Both the position numbers and the translations under genes were made by a program. DNA of 64,000 bases, taken from the NCBI GenBank assembly GCA_947172415.1, contig OX359190.1, forward strand, positions 4,712,001-4,776,000, read 5' to 3'. Position 1 is the first letter of the stretch. Each line of letters opens with the position of its first letter. Shown in pieces: positions 42,412 to 55,119 of the stretch. The notes below the pieces were generated by a model. The model saw nothing but the letters and a program-made list of their open reading frames with translations. It did not search any database and was not told the origin of the DNA. The stretch comes from Chondrosia reniformis. Its lineage: Eukaryota; Porifera; Demospongiae; Chondrillida; Chondrillidae.

Positions 42412-44562
42412 CTAGCTTCTTGATGAGTGGCCAATGTTACTAGCATTCAAAGGACAACATTTAGAAGAAATGCGCCTGTGTGATGTAGAACCACATTTGC
42501 ATCGCTTGATGGTAATTGGTATTTCCTTGCCTATAGTGCTGACTTGGTTGTTTGTGACCACAAGATGATCTTCAGTAGATAAGGGTTGTGATTGTTGCAC
42601 AATTTCAAGTAGTTGGTCATTGGTTATAGGTACCTGGTCAGCTTCAGTTTCAGCTTGGTTTATATCCTGGCTACCGTACGTGTGTATTATCCTCTGCCTC
42701 TTGGTCCACTACTTTCGTTCTTCTTGTTCATCTTGTCTGGCCACTTTCATAAGAATGTGGTATTTCTTCATATGATCATCTTTTCTCATGTGAAGAATAG
42801 CTTCTCTGTCTTCCATATCAAGGCTCCATATGTCTGATAACCCATCCACAATTAGTAGGTGGAGCTTCTCATACAGTCCAATATACAGATTGTAGTTGTT
42901 GCCATGTACACTTGTTAGATAAGACATACAGCTCATTATGAGTCCCCAGTTTGTGAGTGTCATATATGAGAGACGATGGAGGGGTAGGTGCTTTGAACGA
43001 AAGGTTGGTAAAACACTGAAGGCAGTCTCACATAAATTAGAATGCCCACGGCCCAAATCAGGATGGATCACACTTGCTGCTCTCTGTGCTCTGGTGTCAA
43101 ATTCAATCTCATATGCTAGTGCATGGAGAGGGCAGCTCAATACAAATTTAGATGTATAATCTTTTCCAGTACATGCTAAGTCTTCCTCTGATGCGTCTTC
43201 TCCACATTTACCACAAGAACACAAACGGTGTGGATGGAATGAGCATTGACCATCCTCCCATTGGTGTTTGCCACGTGCATGATACTTTCCAAGTTCTCTC
43301 ATTCTCTGTTCATAAATGGCTGGGTTGTTCTCAGCTCGTATGCAACACAGAAAATGATTGATTTTAGCTGACCGAATGAAGCCATCTGTGATGCAGCCGC
43401 ATCCCTGGTGATGGTTTTTTCCTGAGCAAACACACTTCATTTCAGTAATACTAGGGAACTTTGCTTTGTACTTCCTGATAAATGCAGCTTGGAATGACTT
43501 GCTAGTCTTACGATCAATTAGCTGGTTACCGTGTGCCCTACCAATATGACCAGAACAATACATTATCTGTACATCTTGGTAAACATCGCTAATGGCCTTG
43601 GCTGCTGAGGAATCACTGTCTTGCCAATTGACAGATACCTTGCATCCTTCATCCTTTGCTCTTTGGAAAAGAATTCTTGCCATATGTCCTTCAGCTGACT
43701 TAGATGTACCAGGGTAAAATGGCTCCTCAATTAGATGGTCATTTCCTCTCATACACAAATGGCCGTAGTACAATAAAGCATTGTTCAGGTAATTCTTTAC
43801 AATAAAAGTGAAATTTTGGCTAAAGTGGCCTCTTGTAAGCCAGCATCCATCTGCTGTTGTAACTGCTTTCCTCCAGCTGCCAAGAGTATCTTCAGGAATT
43901 TCATTCATGGATGACTTAGCTTGGCTACAGATCTCATCCAGCATATCTCGTATAGGCACATATAAAATTTTTATTGCTTCATAATAATTCGCCCCTGTGA
44001 GTACTGGTATGCCAAGACCTCTGGCCAGTGTTTTATGGTATCCAGCATGGGTGTTTCCTGATAGTATGAATGCCACGGAGACAGCAAGAGATACAACTGA
44101 ACGTCTGGATTCAAATACGTATGTTGAACTGTTGAAATGCAGGCCCTCATCCTTACAGCCACTGCAACTGTACATAATTCTACCAGCGCTGCCTAGTCCT
44201 ACTCTATCTACTTTTGTAGGCACTAGAATACCTTCACAACCTTCCGTTTCACAAGGGCGCAGTATACTTACATTTTCGATAAAATTGTCAAGAGCCTTCT
44301 TTTCGGTAAACAAAAAGCAGTTGCTGGAATCGACTATTTTACTAGCAGGAGACTCTTCAAGCTGCACCTCGAACCTCGATTTCTTCCTAGGCATTGGAAA
44401 GTATTCAGAGCCAGATTCCTCTGTTTCTGACGTAAAGGGTCCATGATCAAGTGGAGCGTTTTGGAGCGAAAACCTTCGACTTCCTTGACCAATTCCCCTT
44501 GCCTCATTACCAAGCTTTGATAAGTCACTCTTGATTTTTGTAGTTTTCTTTGTTAACGGCAT
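42412..44562 (-). CDS. Kolobok-like transposase, one in-frame amber codon
   Basis: The uninterrupted ORF runs from ATG 44562 to TAG 42709-42711 (617 codons). Past the TAG the same frame stays open for about 98 more codons to 42412 and encodes a zinc-knuckle-like end (KRCKCGSTSHRRISSKCCPL). Domains: acidic/basic N-terminus (1-90), a Cys4-type finger (CETEGCEGIL...MYSCSGC, ~100-135), and a core with TADGCWLTRGHFSQNF, MARILFQRAKDEGCKVSVNW then QDSDSS, and MYCSGHIGRAHGN. Those hold candidate acidic residues of the DDE fold (DG, QDSDS). A Cys/His cluster follows (CVCSGKNHHQGCGC, CSCGKCGE) and a helical C-terminus. The frame is otherwise clean, so the element was active recently. The TAG could be a late mutation or a readthrough site. 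Confidence 0.7.
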
Positions 44563-44639
44563 AGCTATACTCGTATAACTCTTTCTTTACGCTTTTATAT
44601 AAGTGTCGATCGATTGACTGCAATATTAGCACATTAGGT

Positions 44640-44680
44640 GATTAATTATTTCTCACCTAAGGTGTGAAATAATAAATCAA
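44640..44680. repeat. Hairpin upstream of the Kolobok-like transposase
   Basis: TTATTTCTCACCTAAGGTGT GAAATAA is a near-perfect palindrome about 85 bp before the start codon on the transposase strand; possible binding or promoter-proximal site. Confidence 0.5.
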
Positions 44681-45307
44681 AGGTTGTATTTATCGTGTTT
44701 TAAGGTTTTTCAAGCAAATAAATACTGCATTTACAGTTATTACTCTCAGATTGTTAAAATTTATCTATTAAGCACCTTTTATAATACATAATTGTAGTCT
44801 AGATATTTATACAGTGAAGAAACGAAGTTTGCCTTTTCAATTAGCCTTAATAACATGTTCCAAGACTTCATCGAGGCATAGATCAATACATTTGCTGCAA
44901 GAATAACGCAAAATGAAGGCCCCAACGGGAGCGATTTGTAATCGTACGCGTCATCGTAAAATGCAGTTAACACGCACTTATTCACCAGTATATTCGCCGT
45001 GAAACAAGTAATCAACAATTCCTCCCGTTGGGATTAAGCTTTATTATCATTCTCTTTGTCCTGTAAAGTTAGCACTAATAGTAATAAAGTTATTAAAATA
45101 TTTGTAGGTTATACTGTAGAAGCAACGTAAATTTCAAAGTGTTTTAACTCAATCAATTATGGGATATTTTAATTAATTCTTGCATTAAAAAATTGGTGCA
45201 TGCAAGAGGTTTCCACATTTGCAGTTTTATGGTGGTTGCTAAAACATTCACCAAGTTACAGCATGTCAAAAATAAAAAATAAACCCCCTTTAGCCAATAA
45301 TACCCCC

Positions 45308-45447
45308 TTAAGCAAGACCAACCACACTAGATGAGCCATCCTGAAAGTCCCACCAGAGTAAGGATAAAACGCGACGGAGTATATATCACTCATACCACGG
45401 CACTCTGGTGTATATGGATTTTATACGTACTCGCCCTCAGGCACGTT
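45308..45447 (-). repeat. Repeat H, copy H2, proximal half
   Basis: Reverse match to 24055-24175 (GAGGGCGAGTACGTATAAAA, GTGATATATACTCCGTCGCG, ATGGCTCATCTAGTG). The short Cys ORF start is kept but a two-base deletion shifts its frame. Confidence 0.8.
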
Positions 45448-45569
45448 GCTATAATTACTACTTATACTTAAGTGGTTAACCAGTGTTGGGTTCAAAACCT
45501 GGATATGTAATTCTTAGACTAGCACTGCATTAAATACTGCTTACTTGTAAGATAGTCCATGAATCAGTT

Positions 45570-45955
45570 TTTAGGGGCTGCCACAGTTTTCATTTTGCCG
45601 ATTACATTCTACGGCTTCATGTTATGGAAAGATATATATATATATAGATAATACGGGTTCATACGCAACTATTATAACACTTATTGTATACGTCGATATA
45701 TGTATAATACGAGTTCATACGCAACTATTGTAACACTTAATTTATACGTCAATCCATGGTTTTTGCAAATGGCGGCGTTCAGGAAGCTTTTGTTAATGAA
45801 GCTTTTCCATCATTATTTATAAAGTTCAGGACACTTAAGCATCCTCAATTGTTAGTATTACGAATATATATATTAAATCCCAACGATGCAGCCAAGTAGT
45901 TCGAGTTGATTCGGGGGGCGGCAGCCCCACAAGTTTTTAAACTCGAAATACTTGT
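45570..45955 (+). repeat. Family A short element, copy A6
   Basis: Starts TTTTTAGGGGCTGCCACAG, with the right arm of the 5' hairpin deleted. Two leader repeats follow, then MAAFRKL with the usual TAG changed to TTG, so the small frame runs on for a few codons. 3' GGCAGCCCCACAAG and hairpin ending ATACTTG. Confidence 0.85.
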
Positions 45956-48200
45956 ATTAGTTTGCTCTGAAGGAATATAAGTTTGATTTGGATTAGTACT
46001 GGTACTACTTGTGTTCTTTGTTGAAATTATACCAAAGTCTTCTGACTACAATTTATGTATAAGATTTTTTGAAGTGTGTATTCATGATGCATTGTTAGTA
46101 ATCATCGCTTACACATGTGTTGACAATTAGGCATTCCTCTGCATCTAGCATTGTTAGACCTAGCTTTTCACTGATTTCATGGTTGTGTTTGTAGAAGATG
46201 CTACTAATTCTTGCATATGAGTATTATGCACTGTATTTAGATCTAGCTGCTGACAGGGTGTTGATGATTCTATATATGTAGCTGTTCATTTCAATTAGTT
46301 CCCAGTCCTGATTGTAGTTCTGCATAAATGAATTCATAAAGTCTACATTATTGATCATTCTCAGAAAGGCTGTATTCAAATATTGTTTACTGACTTATGC
46401 TTGTCCATACCCTTTTTAAAATGCGTGAAAAAATTTATACCCCATCCTTAGTTGCGTGCTACAGTTTGTCTATACATCATTTGTAGAAGGCTTACCAGAT
46501 AAGCACCCCAATTTTATGTGTTTTCTTAGTTTCTCTATTTCTTTCAGTGCAGATTGCAAAAGCACGGTTCCTCCCTTCTCGCATTCTTCATTTTTCAATT
46601 TTATAAACAAGGAGCCAACTGCTTTTCTAGGATATCTTGCATATAAGATATTTTTTAATTTAGTTTAACAGTTGGTTGTTCAAATGAACTTAACACTAGA
46701 AGGAGTAGCCTGTGTTTTTATTCTTTGCTTGAATCGGTGACAGCACGAAAAACTAGTAGAAAATCATAACAGCATTTTAGATGTAGGGGATGTTTCTTTG
46801 GTATCTTTGTTTGAACTCTTTGAATTGCATGAAACAGGTCAAGTAAAACGTTTGTGTCTTTCCCAAATATTTGTTGTACTTTCTTACGCCAATGGCAACA
46901 ATTATCAACGAAAAACTCTTTTAATTGTTGACTGTTTTTGTCTAAACGCCTTTTGATATTCCATAAGGTGTCTTTATAATTTTCAATAGCCACTGATTTA
47001 ATTAATTGACCAGGTGAATTTAGTACAAAGAATATGGCATTGAACTGGTTTAGCCACTGATGATCACCTTCTCTCATGTAGCCTATATTGAATATGCATG
47101 TGTTGAATTATTAAGGATACTGAGAAATCAATTATGAATTTTTATTTTTAGTATACTTTAGTGCTTACATTTTAAGGGAATGTTTACAAAGTTATTGGCA
47201 ACATATAACATTGGGCTTACACTAAAGGTGTCTTTGAATGCTGTTAATTTGAGGGTATGTATGACACCTGAAATATTTCAAAGTGTATTCGAAATGGTAC
47301 ATGTGATTAAACATATGACACATGTATTGAATAAGTTAAGAAACATTAGTAGAATGAAGATTAACTATGAATCCTATGAAACATCTTGAATTAAATAAAA
47401 ATGTAAGTGTAACAATTTTGTATTTGTTGAATTTTTCCTTAACACAGAAGGCTTACTATATATTTGTAGTTTTAAGTGAGGGTGTTAATAATCTATGGGT
47501 ATATACACTAGTAGTAGCTTAGAGAATTACAGCTGTATAAGGTATTGCTTATGCCCATTGAAAGTTAACATTTTTACAAGATGTGTTGTATGTTATATTA
47601 CAACGGGCCAAAAAGTACATATCTGCTATCCTAAATGTGTGGTCACATGATATCCATGGGTTTTCCTGGTTTAGACTGATTGTGGACATGCAGTTTCTGT
47701 AGAACATCTCTTTATTGATGAACGAATGGATATAAGCAGGTGCAAGCACATTATGAGAGGTTGATAATTGATGTTTTCCAAATATACCACTCCATTCATT
47801 ATATGTAATAGTTGATTTTGCTGGACTGACTAATTTGAAAAATGACATTCTTTTTAGATAAAATTGTTTCTTATTCTTTTGAAGGATTTCAAGGATACTT
47901 CTTAAGCTGAAGGTACTTTCTACAATATGGTACACTTGCTGAGAGAGTGATTTAGTGAAACCACTCCTATGTGAAAGGATTTATGGTGTAAATATATTTG
48001 CTATGTTGCTATCATGACTGGATATAGTGTGACCGAATTTGCATTTGTATTGTCTGGTAACTAACAGTATGTTGTTATTGATTCCATGTATGGTTTGTAA
48101 ATGTTTCTTATGACTCTTTCCACCTATATTCCATTCATGTTGAAGAAGTTCAGACTGCTTCTCTTCTTTATATAGTGAATGACTCCATTAATTCAATTTT
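45956..48200 (-). pseudogene. Transposase-like gene of the VDNCC family, decayed
   Basis: The frame at 47935-47549 contains VSPAKSTITYNEWSGIFGKH, ISLNQENPWISCDHTFRIAD. The frame at 47077-46718 has NAIFFVLNSPGQLIKSVAIE, then FFVDNCCHWRKKVQQIFG and NVLLDLFHAIQRVQTKIPKK HPL. Downstream a frame near 46560-46250 gives IEKLRKHIKLGCLSGKPS and GYKFFHAF-like pieces, then NNVDFMNSFMQNYNQDWELI. The order DHTF ... VDNCCxxRxKxQxxFG ... LDLFHAxQR ... KKHPL is a recurrent uncharacterised family in invertebrate genomes. The Asp residues suggest an RNase-H-fold transposase (inference). Many frame breaks; copy A6 is inserted at its 3' side. Confidence 0.55.
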
Positions 48201-49361
48201 AAATGTTAATGTACAGAAGGTTCACTTTTAATGGTAAGTTAAACTGTATCTGTATATCATATTTAGCGCAGATTTCATAGCACATTTTATTTTCATCTGA
48301 TTGAATATACTGGTGTTTTGTATAGTTTTTGTATGCTATGACTAACCCAATACAGAGTCATCTATTATTATTAAAAACTTTGGCTGTGATGTTCATATGA
48401 ATTTTAAGTATAATCGTATGATTTGTAAAATTGAAAGATCAGCTGTCAATTTTGTAATGATAAAATAAGATTTTTTCTGATTGCTTCAAAGTTATCTTTT
48501 GAAAGGATTATCTTGCAACTCTAGAACGTCTAAAAAGGCAGTTTTCTTGTCTCTTCTTGCTGTTAGACATTTAGCCTCTGAGGGTATTCTTCAGTGACTA
48601 AGTGATCATTTTAAAAGATAATTTTCTAATGCAATTTACATTCAAACAGCCCAATTTTCTTAATAGCTTACAAATGGGACCAATCATTAGTAAATAGTTA
48701 TTTAGTTTACTACAGAAATACTCTAAGCATTTTATATGTTAAAGCACATGATTGGTACTGCCAGAAGTGGGGCACACTGTAAAATATGCATGCTTTGTGT
48801 ATATTGTTCGTCAGCATTTGTGTACAAATGTTATTTGCAAGTATAAATGTACATAAATAACATAAATGATTCTGTATAATATTACAGTTTTATTGAAGCC
48901 TTTGCTTGAAATAGCATTCATGAGACTATGTAATGTAATGTATGTTATTTAGAAGTAAATCTAGAAAAATGCACTTTATTTATATATATGGTGTCTTGAA
49001 ACAAGGAGGCTATTTAGCAACCTCTGGATATAACTAACGTTTGCCATACAAATGCTCATTAAACAAGCTTTACTGTGTAGACTTTTATTATTGTGCTGTT
49101 TACCATATGAAGCCATTATGAATCTATTAGTTGATCAAAGTACATTTTGCTGTATGTTAGATGCATCATTGTTAGTCAAGTGTTTTGGTGCCTGTAGGTA
49201 CTGTAATTATGGATTTAAGAGTTTCAAATCTGGGGGGAACTTTGTATCAATGTTTCAAACTGTCTTCTTGTAGCTATTTGCTTTGGTGTTTCTTCTATGA
49301 ATGTCTTCTTATAGGTTTCCCAATTAGTTTCTTTAATTGACAGTAATGATAATATTGAATC
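48200..49361 (-). pseudogene. Upstream continuation of the decayed transposase-like gene
   Basis: Fragmentary minus-strand frames (for example QYLQAPKHLTNNDASNIQQN around 49210-49130, and KETNWETYKKTFIEETPKQI at 49350-49290) are compatible with one coding unit continuing across the family B copy. Stops are frequent and no domain is recognised. The stretch 48200-48960 shows nothing distinct. Confidence 0.3.
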
Positions 49362-49733
49362 TTTTTGGGGCGCCAGAGGCGCCCCTAAATTGTTTTCAGA
49401 AATTATGTTAATGTATGGCTTCGTAGTCTTGTATATATCTGTCAAAAAATGGCGGACATTCGGCTAGCTTTCGTTTTCTAGCCTAAAATTAGCTTCCTCT
49501 TCCTTAGCATAGAACATTGAACGAAATGGACTTAAAAACCACCCTTACTAATACTATGTAACATTAAGCTTGCGCAAAAACGTTTTCTACGAGATATGGC
49601 CTTGAAAAATTGACGGCCAACAAGAGTCGATCGGAAATCGGTTAACCGGATATCAATGAGAACCAGCCAAGTAGTTCGAGTTTACTTAGGAGCACCTGGC
49701 GCCCCACGAGTTTTTTAAACTCAAATTACTTGT
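49362..49733 (+). repeat. Family B element, copy B3 (complete)
   Basis: 5' hairpin GGGGCGCC/GGCGCCCC just inside CTTTTT, leader CAGAAATTATGTTAATGTAT, ATG opening MADIRLAFVF-stop, 3' GGCGCCCCACGAG, hairpin GAGTTTTTTAAACTC and TTACTTG. It is inserted in a decayed coding region. Confidence 0.85.
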
Positions 49734-51400
49734 TTTCATCTAATGGGAGACTTTTGTAATAAACTACTTGATTTTTGGGTAATGTTGCAATGCATCCCAG
49801 AGATTGATCTTGTAATTGCTAAAATGCATCCATTTGTTGTTCTAAAACAAACTCCAATTGGTTTCTTTGGCAAATTCATTGTATACCTCTGGCAGTGACA
49901 AAAGGTCCTTTGACCATCAGGATAAAATATTTGAGATCAATCAGTTTCCAGTTTTCACAACTGTGAAAGCTATTTCAACCTCTGTCAAAGTCAACTTTTT
50001 CCTATAGCAATTCCAAAATTCAACTTTATAACTTTATAACTTAATGTATAATATAACATTGTGCATTAACATAGATATGCATGTAAATATGTACAATAAT
50101 ATAGCCATTAGATTACCTAAAGGAATATATGCTGCTGAGTTGCATTGTACTTGATTAGGCTAATTGCAGTACTCATTGCTTCCTTGGTTATCATTTTCAT
50201 ACCGTCAACATCAATTTAGATTTTAGCATCAGAGTCTGTTTGTACAAGTTGTGCATCAATGGCATATTTCAGCACTTGAATGATTGATGCCAATTGCCAA
50301 GAAGACTAGGCAGTTGAACAGTAACATATATATCAATAACTTGTCATATTTTTAGTCATATATAACTGGCTGTACTACTCTTGTACTGTACCTGTTTTTA
50401 GGCTGTACTTTGAACAAATAGCGACAAAGACAGTGAATGTTTTTATAAACAATGGTTAAGAATGGTAATACCAATTACAGCAAATGTACATATGTATGTA
50501 CATATATATGCTAGAATAGTTGACATTTCTTATAGCTAACAATACTATTTTAGTTAGCTGGGATACTTTTCCAATATTTTAGTTTTGAGGTGACAATATT
50601 ATATAAACATATATTCTTCTGCTAAGAGAGGCGTTGCTAATCTGTACTTTATCTGGGTCCACTCTTCCTTTATATGATACACACATTCTGTAATCCTTCA
50701 AATCTAGAACAGCAACTACTGAGGCATTTTCCCATGATAGTTGTAGAAGATTTAGTTGCAACTGAAATTACATCTTCTATATCAGGAATTTCTGCAAATT
50801 TTGAAAGATATTTCTACATATTTATGACACGTTTTCCTTTCAATTCATAGATGTCCATAATTGTGAAGATATAAGATTTACTTTGAATTAGGCTGTTGAT
50901 GTTGTCTTCCCAAACAGTCATTTTGCATTGACCAGATTTATCTACAGCAATGACTTCTTACTTTTTTCCCCAAGTGATTTATAGTAAATGGAGAAGAAAG
51001 TGATAATACCTTTGCTCTGAAATTGATCTAAGTGTGCAGTTGAGTTTCTTCTAATAGGTTCAATGTAAAATTGACTATGGGACTATCCTCAATTTTAGAA
51101 TCTTCATTTTTAATCTCTTTTGGAGATGGTAAAATTGTTGTTTTTTCTTTTAAAATAATTTCCTAATTGGACTTTACAGTGATCAAGTACTGCTGTTGTA
51201 TTCTTGTCATGATATGCTGTTGAATATATAGCCTGGTGTTGCTTCTTATTCTTATAGTTGTATCTCCTGCTACGCTAACATTACAATCTTTAGTTTGTTC
51301 CATAGACATGAGTGGTTGTTACTGTTAGGTAATACACTAAATGTTGGTATATTGGATTTATTTGGAAGGATGTCTTTTATAGTCTTTTAATTTCGTAAAT
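49734..51400 (-). other. Degenerate coding-like region, unassigned
   Basis: Scattered minus-strand frames, the best being 50761-50579 (LLQLSWENASVVAVLDLKDY, VDPDKVQISNASLSRRI). Possibly the 5' part of the gene at 46-49 kb. No motif recognised. Confidence 0.25.
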
Positions 51401-51421
51401 ATTTATATAACTTGAGTATGG

Positions 51422-53091
51422 TTAGGGAGCAGTAATGTTTAAATACATGAATGACGTGTAAATAAGTGTTGGCAACACAGATATTGGTCTGTAGTTTGAG
51501 GGTGAACTTATGGGTCCCTTCTTATGGATAGGAGTTATGTGTGCCACCTTCCAGGCCTCTGGGAACACCCCGCTCCGCACTATATTCTGGAATAGTAGCG
51601 TTATTGGCATCGAGAGTGCAGTGGCACATCGCTTTAATACTCTGGGGCTTACACTATCCAGCCCCACAGTTTTGCACTCATCGAGCCTCTCCAGTACATT
51701 TAGAACTCTATTCCTCTTCACTCTGAAGGTCTTTAGCTCAAATTCAAAGTCATCATCTTCCAGGTTTAGCAACTCTGCATGCAGACTCCTCGTCAGATAT
51801 GTGGAACTTCTCAGTAAAGAACGTGGCCAGGTCCTGTGCTTCTGGTATCACTGACAGTTTCTTGTTTCAAAATCCTGATATGTCCCGTGTCATTTGCCCC
51901 CAGTTCTTTGGGTTGGTGCCTTTTGCCAGCTTCTCCATAATCAGTTCTTGGTGCTTGCCAAAAGCCTTTCCATAGACTGGTCTGGTCTACTTGCGAAGTG
52001 CTGCGTAGGCTACCGTATCCCTACTTCTCCAAGCAGTTTCCTTGTTCATCCAGATCTTTTGGCACCACCAATTCCACCATGGGAATGGCCTTGTCATAGT
52101 TGGTCTTGATCTTGGGACAAATGTGTTGGTGACAGCAGTTATCTTACCGGTGATGCTCTCCACTGCAGCTTCAATGCTGTCAGGGAGGTCCCAGTTAGTT
52201 AATCTAAATTCTCCAACCATATGATTCCAGGCCGCTAGCTTCCAGTGGTATACTGTTCTCTTTGGTGCCACACTAGGGGTTTTTCTAGGACCCTTGCCAG
52301 AGCTAGCAGGGTTTGATGGTCAGATGAACCACAGTGTGGAAGGTGGGTGACACTGCCTTCATATGGCCCGACAACTGGATCTAAAATTGCCTCACCTCTG
52401 GTTGGTTTGGACACCAGTTGGAGCAGTCCTCTAGGCTCACAGAACTGTCGAGTAGCCTTGCCAGCAGCGTCAGTTTTGGCTGAATTTAGCCATTCTTCCT
52501 CGTGTGCATTGAAGTCCCCAACCATTAGGGCTTGCTGCTTCTTGTCCTTCGTGATGTCATCATACAGCAGTTCAATTTTCTTTACCAGTGTGATGTCTGT
52601 AGCAGAGGGTTGGGTATACACGCAAACCAGCGTTGTTGGACTCTCTCCGGGGATAGTTACTGCACACATCTCGGCCTTTCCCTGGACATAGTACTTCTCT
52701 ACAGGGTAGTTGTCGCACAGGACATCTTCTCAGGCCATAATAATGACTCCTCCACCGTGTTTAATGCGGTTGGCCCTCGCCTTAACCACGTACCCCAATT
52801 GAGTTATGTGGTTGTTTGGTTCAGCATCTAGGTGGGTCTCCGTGAGGCACAAGAAGTGAGGCTTGTCGTGTTTAGCTGCCATTACACCTATCTCGCCACA
52901 TCCCTGTCATAGGCCTCGGATATTTGCTGCCAAGCGTTCCCCTCCAGGACTGGTCTGTACTCCCCGGACTGCTCCAGCTCCTCCAGACTCACTAGTTGCG
53001 ACGTTGCTGAGATCATCAGGGGACGCGAAATTAAGTGGGGACACGATTCCGCCATTTGTAACAGCGTAACGTATCGTATGTTATATATCAT
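51422..53091 (-). mobile_element. LINE ORF2 fragment: endonuclease and start of RT
   Basis: Reading on the minus strand: an N-terminal part with SEYRPVLEGNAWQQI-type frames, then HFLCLTETHLDAE (endonuclease catalytic Glu) near 52850. The frame 52669-52235 follows with CAVTIPGESPTTLVCVYTQP, LMVGDFNAHEEEW and HLPHCGSSDHQTLL (GDFN and SDH motifs of the APE-type endonuclease). A linker frame (52271-51987) and the RT start follow: DECKTVGLDSVSPRVLKRCA, AWKVAHITPIHKKGPISSPS, NYRPISVLPT. It breaks off after RT block 2, so the catalytic YxDD is missing. It differs from the LINE at 13.9-16 kb. Confidence 0.78.
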
Positions 53092-53794
53092 AAGTATGTA
53101 TAACCAATTTGTTGTACAAAGGATAACAATACGTTAACCTAGTGTGTCTTGTAGGGTTCTAGATGAATCTACATTATTGTTAGCAGACGTATAAGGATAT
53201 CAATCTTTGCATTATATACCAAAACTCTTAGGGGCATTCACAGTCCTATAAGACAATCTGAAAAGGTCATTAAAGTATAGATATTAATGTGGGGGACAAA
53301 ACACAAACCTGTTTTACACCTGAGTTGACATGCAATTGGAACCAGTCAGTGTTGTCCTCAAAAAGATATACTGATTATTGGGTTTGGAGTATAGGTGACA
53401 CATAATATTTAGTGTAATATATATATTTATTCCCCATTGCCATAGCAATGAGCTAACAAAGAGGAGCATTATATCTATCACATATAGTCATATCGTTGAT
53501 TAAATTATACAATAAAAAATGTGGTGTGGACAAGTTAACACAGGAAGTAAATTTAATCTTCATTTTCTTAGTTACCAGTGTTTTCTTTTACCTTAAGCAA
53601 ATTTGACTCATAATCCTTTACCCCCTTATAGCCATTATGATCCCAGGCTGCTTGAAAGCTGTGACAAAATGGTACAATCAGTTATAGCCCATTGCCTTGG
53701 ACTTCTGCCTATATAAATTTATATACTTCGCCTTAGCTCCACATTAGCCTCACATTTTTGTTTTATAGTCCTTGCCTCTGGGCTATACCCATTA
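53092..53794. other. Unassigned
   Basis: No ORF or repeat recognised before the family F copy begins. Confidence 0.4.
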
Positions 53795-54575
53795 TATACA
53801 GTGCAAGTTACAATATACTAAGGTAATCTAATATAAATAATATAAATAATTAATGTAATTAAATAATTCATATGGCTCCAAGAGAGGTCCTAGAAACAAA
53901 ATGGGCATAGTATCATAAAGTTTAGGGTATAAAACTCATTTTAAATTAAGGGATTTCTTATTTAGGCCTCCGTTTGTTAGAAAACGGAGGACAAAATCTG
54001 CATATAAAAGGCCATAGGACTATAGAAAACCTATGGGAAATTTATATTCTAACCATGTGTTATATTAATAAACAATTTCAATTGGTCAGATTATTTTGAA
54101 ACCAACATATATCATGATACATGTGTAAGACAAACGTGTGGCGAAATATTGCTTAATTAAAATTGCAAAATAATCAAGATAAAATGAAGAATTCAAGGTT
54201 AGGATTGTGCAATCTGGTGATGTAGAGTGATGTTTCTCTAGTGCATCACCAACACCCTTGTATGTCGCTCTGTACATATTTTGTGAATCATGTGACGTTG
54301 CAAAAACGTCACCGCCTCGTTGCTAAAGGAGATCATCCTTTCGAGAACGGCTATGACAAGTCGACACTCTCCTACGAGAAGGAGCTAACGAATAAGCGAG
54401 TTGTAGCGAAGGTTAGATAAAGCATATTTGTATACGTCCCCGTCAAGTTTGAGGCAGAGTTGTTCCAAAAGAAATGCGTTTAGTCGACAGTATTAAAACT
54501 TTGGTAATTTAAGCTCAGTCTTCTCTTACGTTTTTTGTTCATATTTTTACTTGCAATTGTCCATGTGTAGACATA
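53795..54575 (+). repeat. Composite repeat F then G (copy 1)
   Basis: F: ACAGTGCAAGTTACAATATA, CTAAGGTAATCTAATATAA, CATATGGCTCCAAGA, two small palindromes (CTCCGTTTGTTAGAAAACGGAG type, broken here, and CCATAGGACTATAGAAAACCTATGG type). G: GTGATGTTTCTCTAGTGCAT, CCTTTCGAGAACGGCTATGA, CGTTTAGTCGACAGTATT. The F-G order recurs at 61.3-62.1 kb. Confidence 0.8.
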
Positions 54576-55110
54576 AGGAGTGTTATTATGCATGTTTAAA
54601 TACAATCAAGTACTACACAGTGCAAGTTATATACAAATGTATACACGGATGCAAGTGACTCCCAAGATAATCACGCTGAGGTATATATATAATATAATAC
54701 GTATGCAAATGACTCCCAAAATAATCACAATCAGGTATATTAAATGCTACAAGACTTTAGCCACACTGAAATTCTCAACTGCTGCATACAGAGTAGTAAT
54801 CTCTACAGATCATATAAGGTTAAACACATGGCCTTCCAATTACCTTTTCACACCTTAGTATAGACTGAAGATGATGCATCTGCATGCCATTATCAGCAAA
54901 AATTCCAGTCTCATGCAGGGGGACTCAGCCAATAATCACCGCAGATTTGACTTGCCTTGAGTGTGAGCTAGGACTACTGTTGGTTGCTTGCATGTATTCA
55001 CATAAACAACAGGGTTAGAGACGATTTGGTAACTTGCACACAAGGACATAAAGGCTGGGACCTTTAATTTATTTCATGAACAATGTCTCTCGTGTGCAAG
55101 TTACCAAACG
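54575..55110 (+). repeat. Repeat E, diverged copy with truncated second arm
   Basis: 54575-55070 matches the left arm of the giant inverted repeat at 62.6 kb. The start of the second arm (CTCGTGTGCAAGTTACCAAACG) is present at 55085-55106 and then ends where a reversed repeat F begins. Confidence 0.75.
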
Positions 55111-55119
55111 TATATGTTT

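Larger units (their letters stand above)
41198..45311 (-). mobile_element. Kolobok-like DNA transposon, near complete
   Basis: The element is 41202-45307, with TTAA at 41198-41201 and 45308-45311. Inverted repeats are GGGGGTAGTATTGGCTAAAG on the left and GGGGGTATTATTGGCTAAAG read from the right. It splits repeat H, whose uninterrupted copy at 24.1 kb reads GGTTGGTGTTGCTTAAACACTGAC at this point, so the insertion point and the TTAA duplication are confirmed inside this window. It encodes one large minus-strand transposase and contains a younger MITE at 41791-41992. The TTAA target and transposase type favour Kolobok over piggyBac. Confidence 0.85.

Noticed and set aside
42938-44446. Plus-strand ORFs opposite the Kolobok-like transposase
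   Set aside because: Antisense of a long recognisable coding frame.
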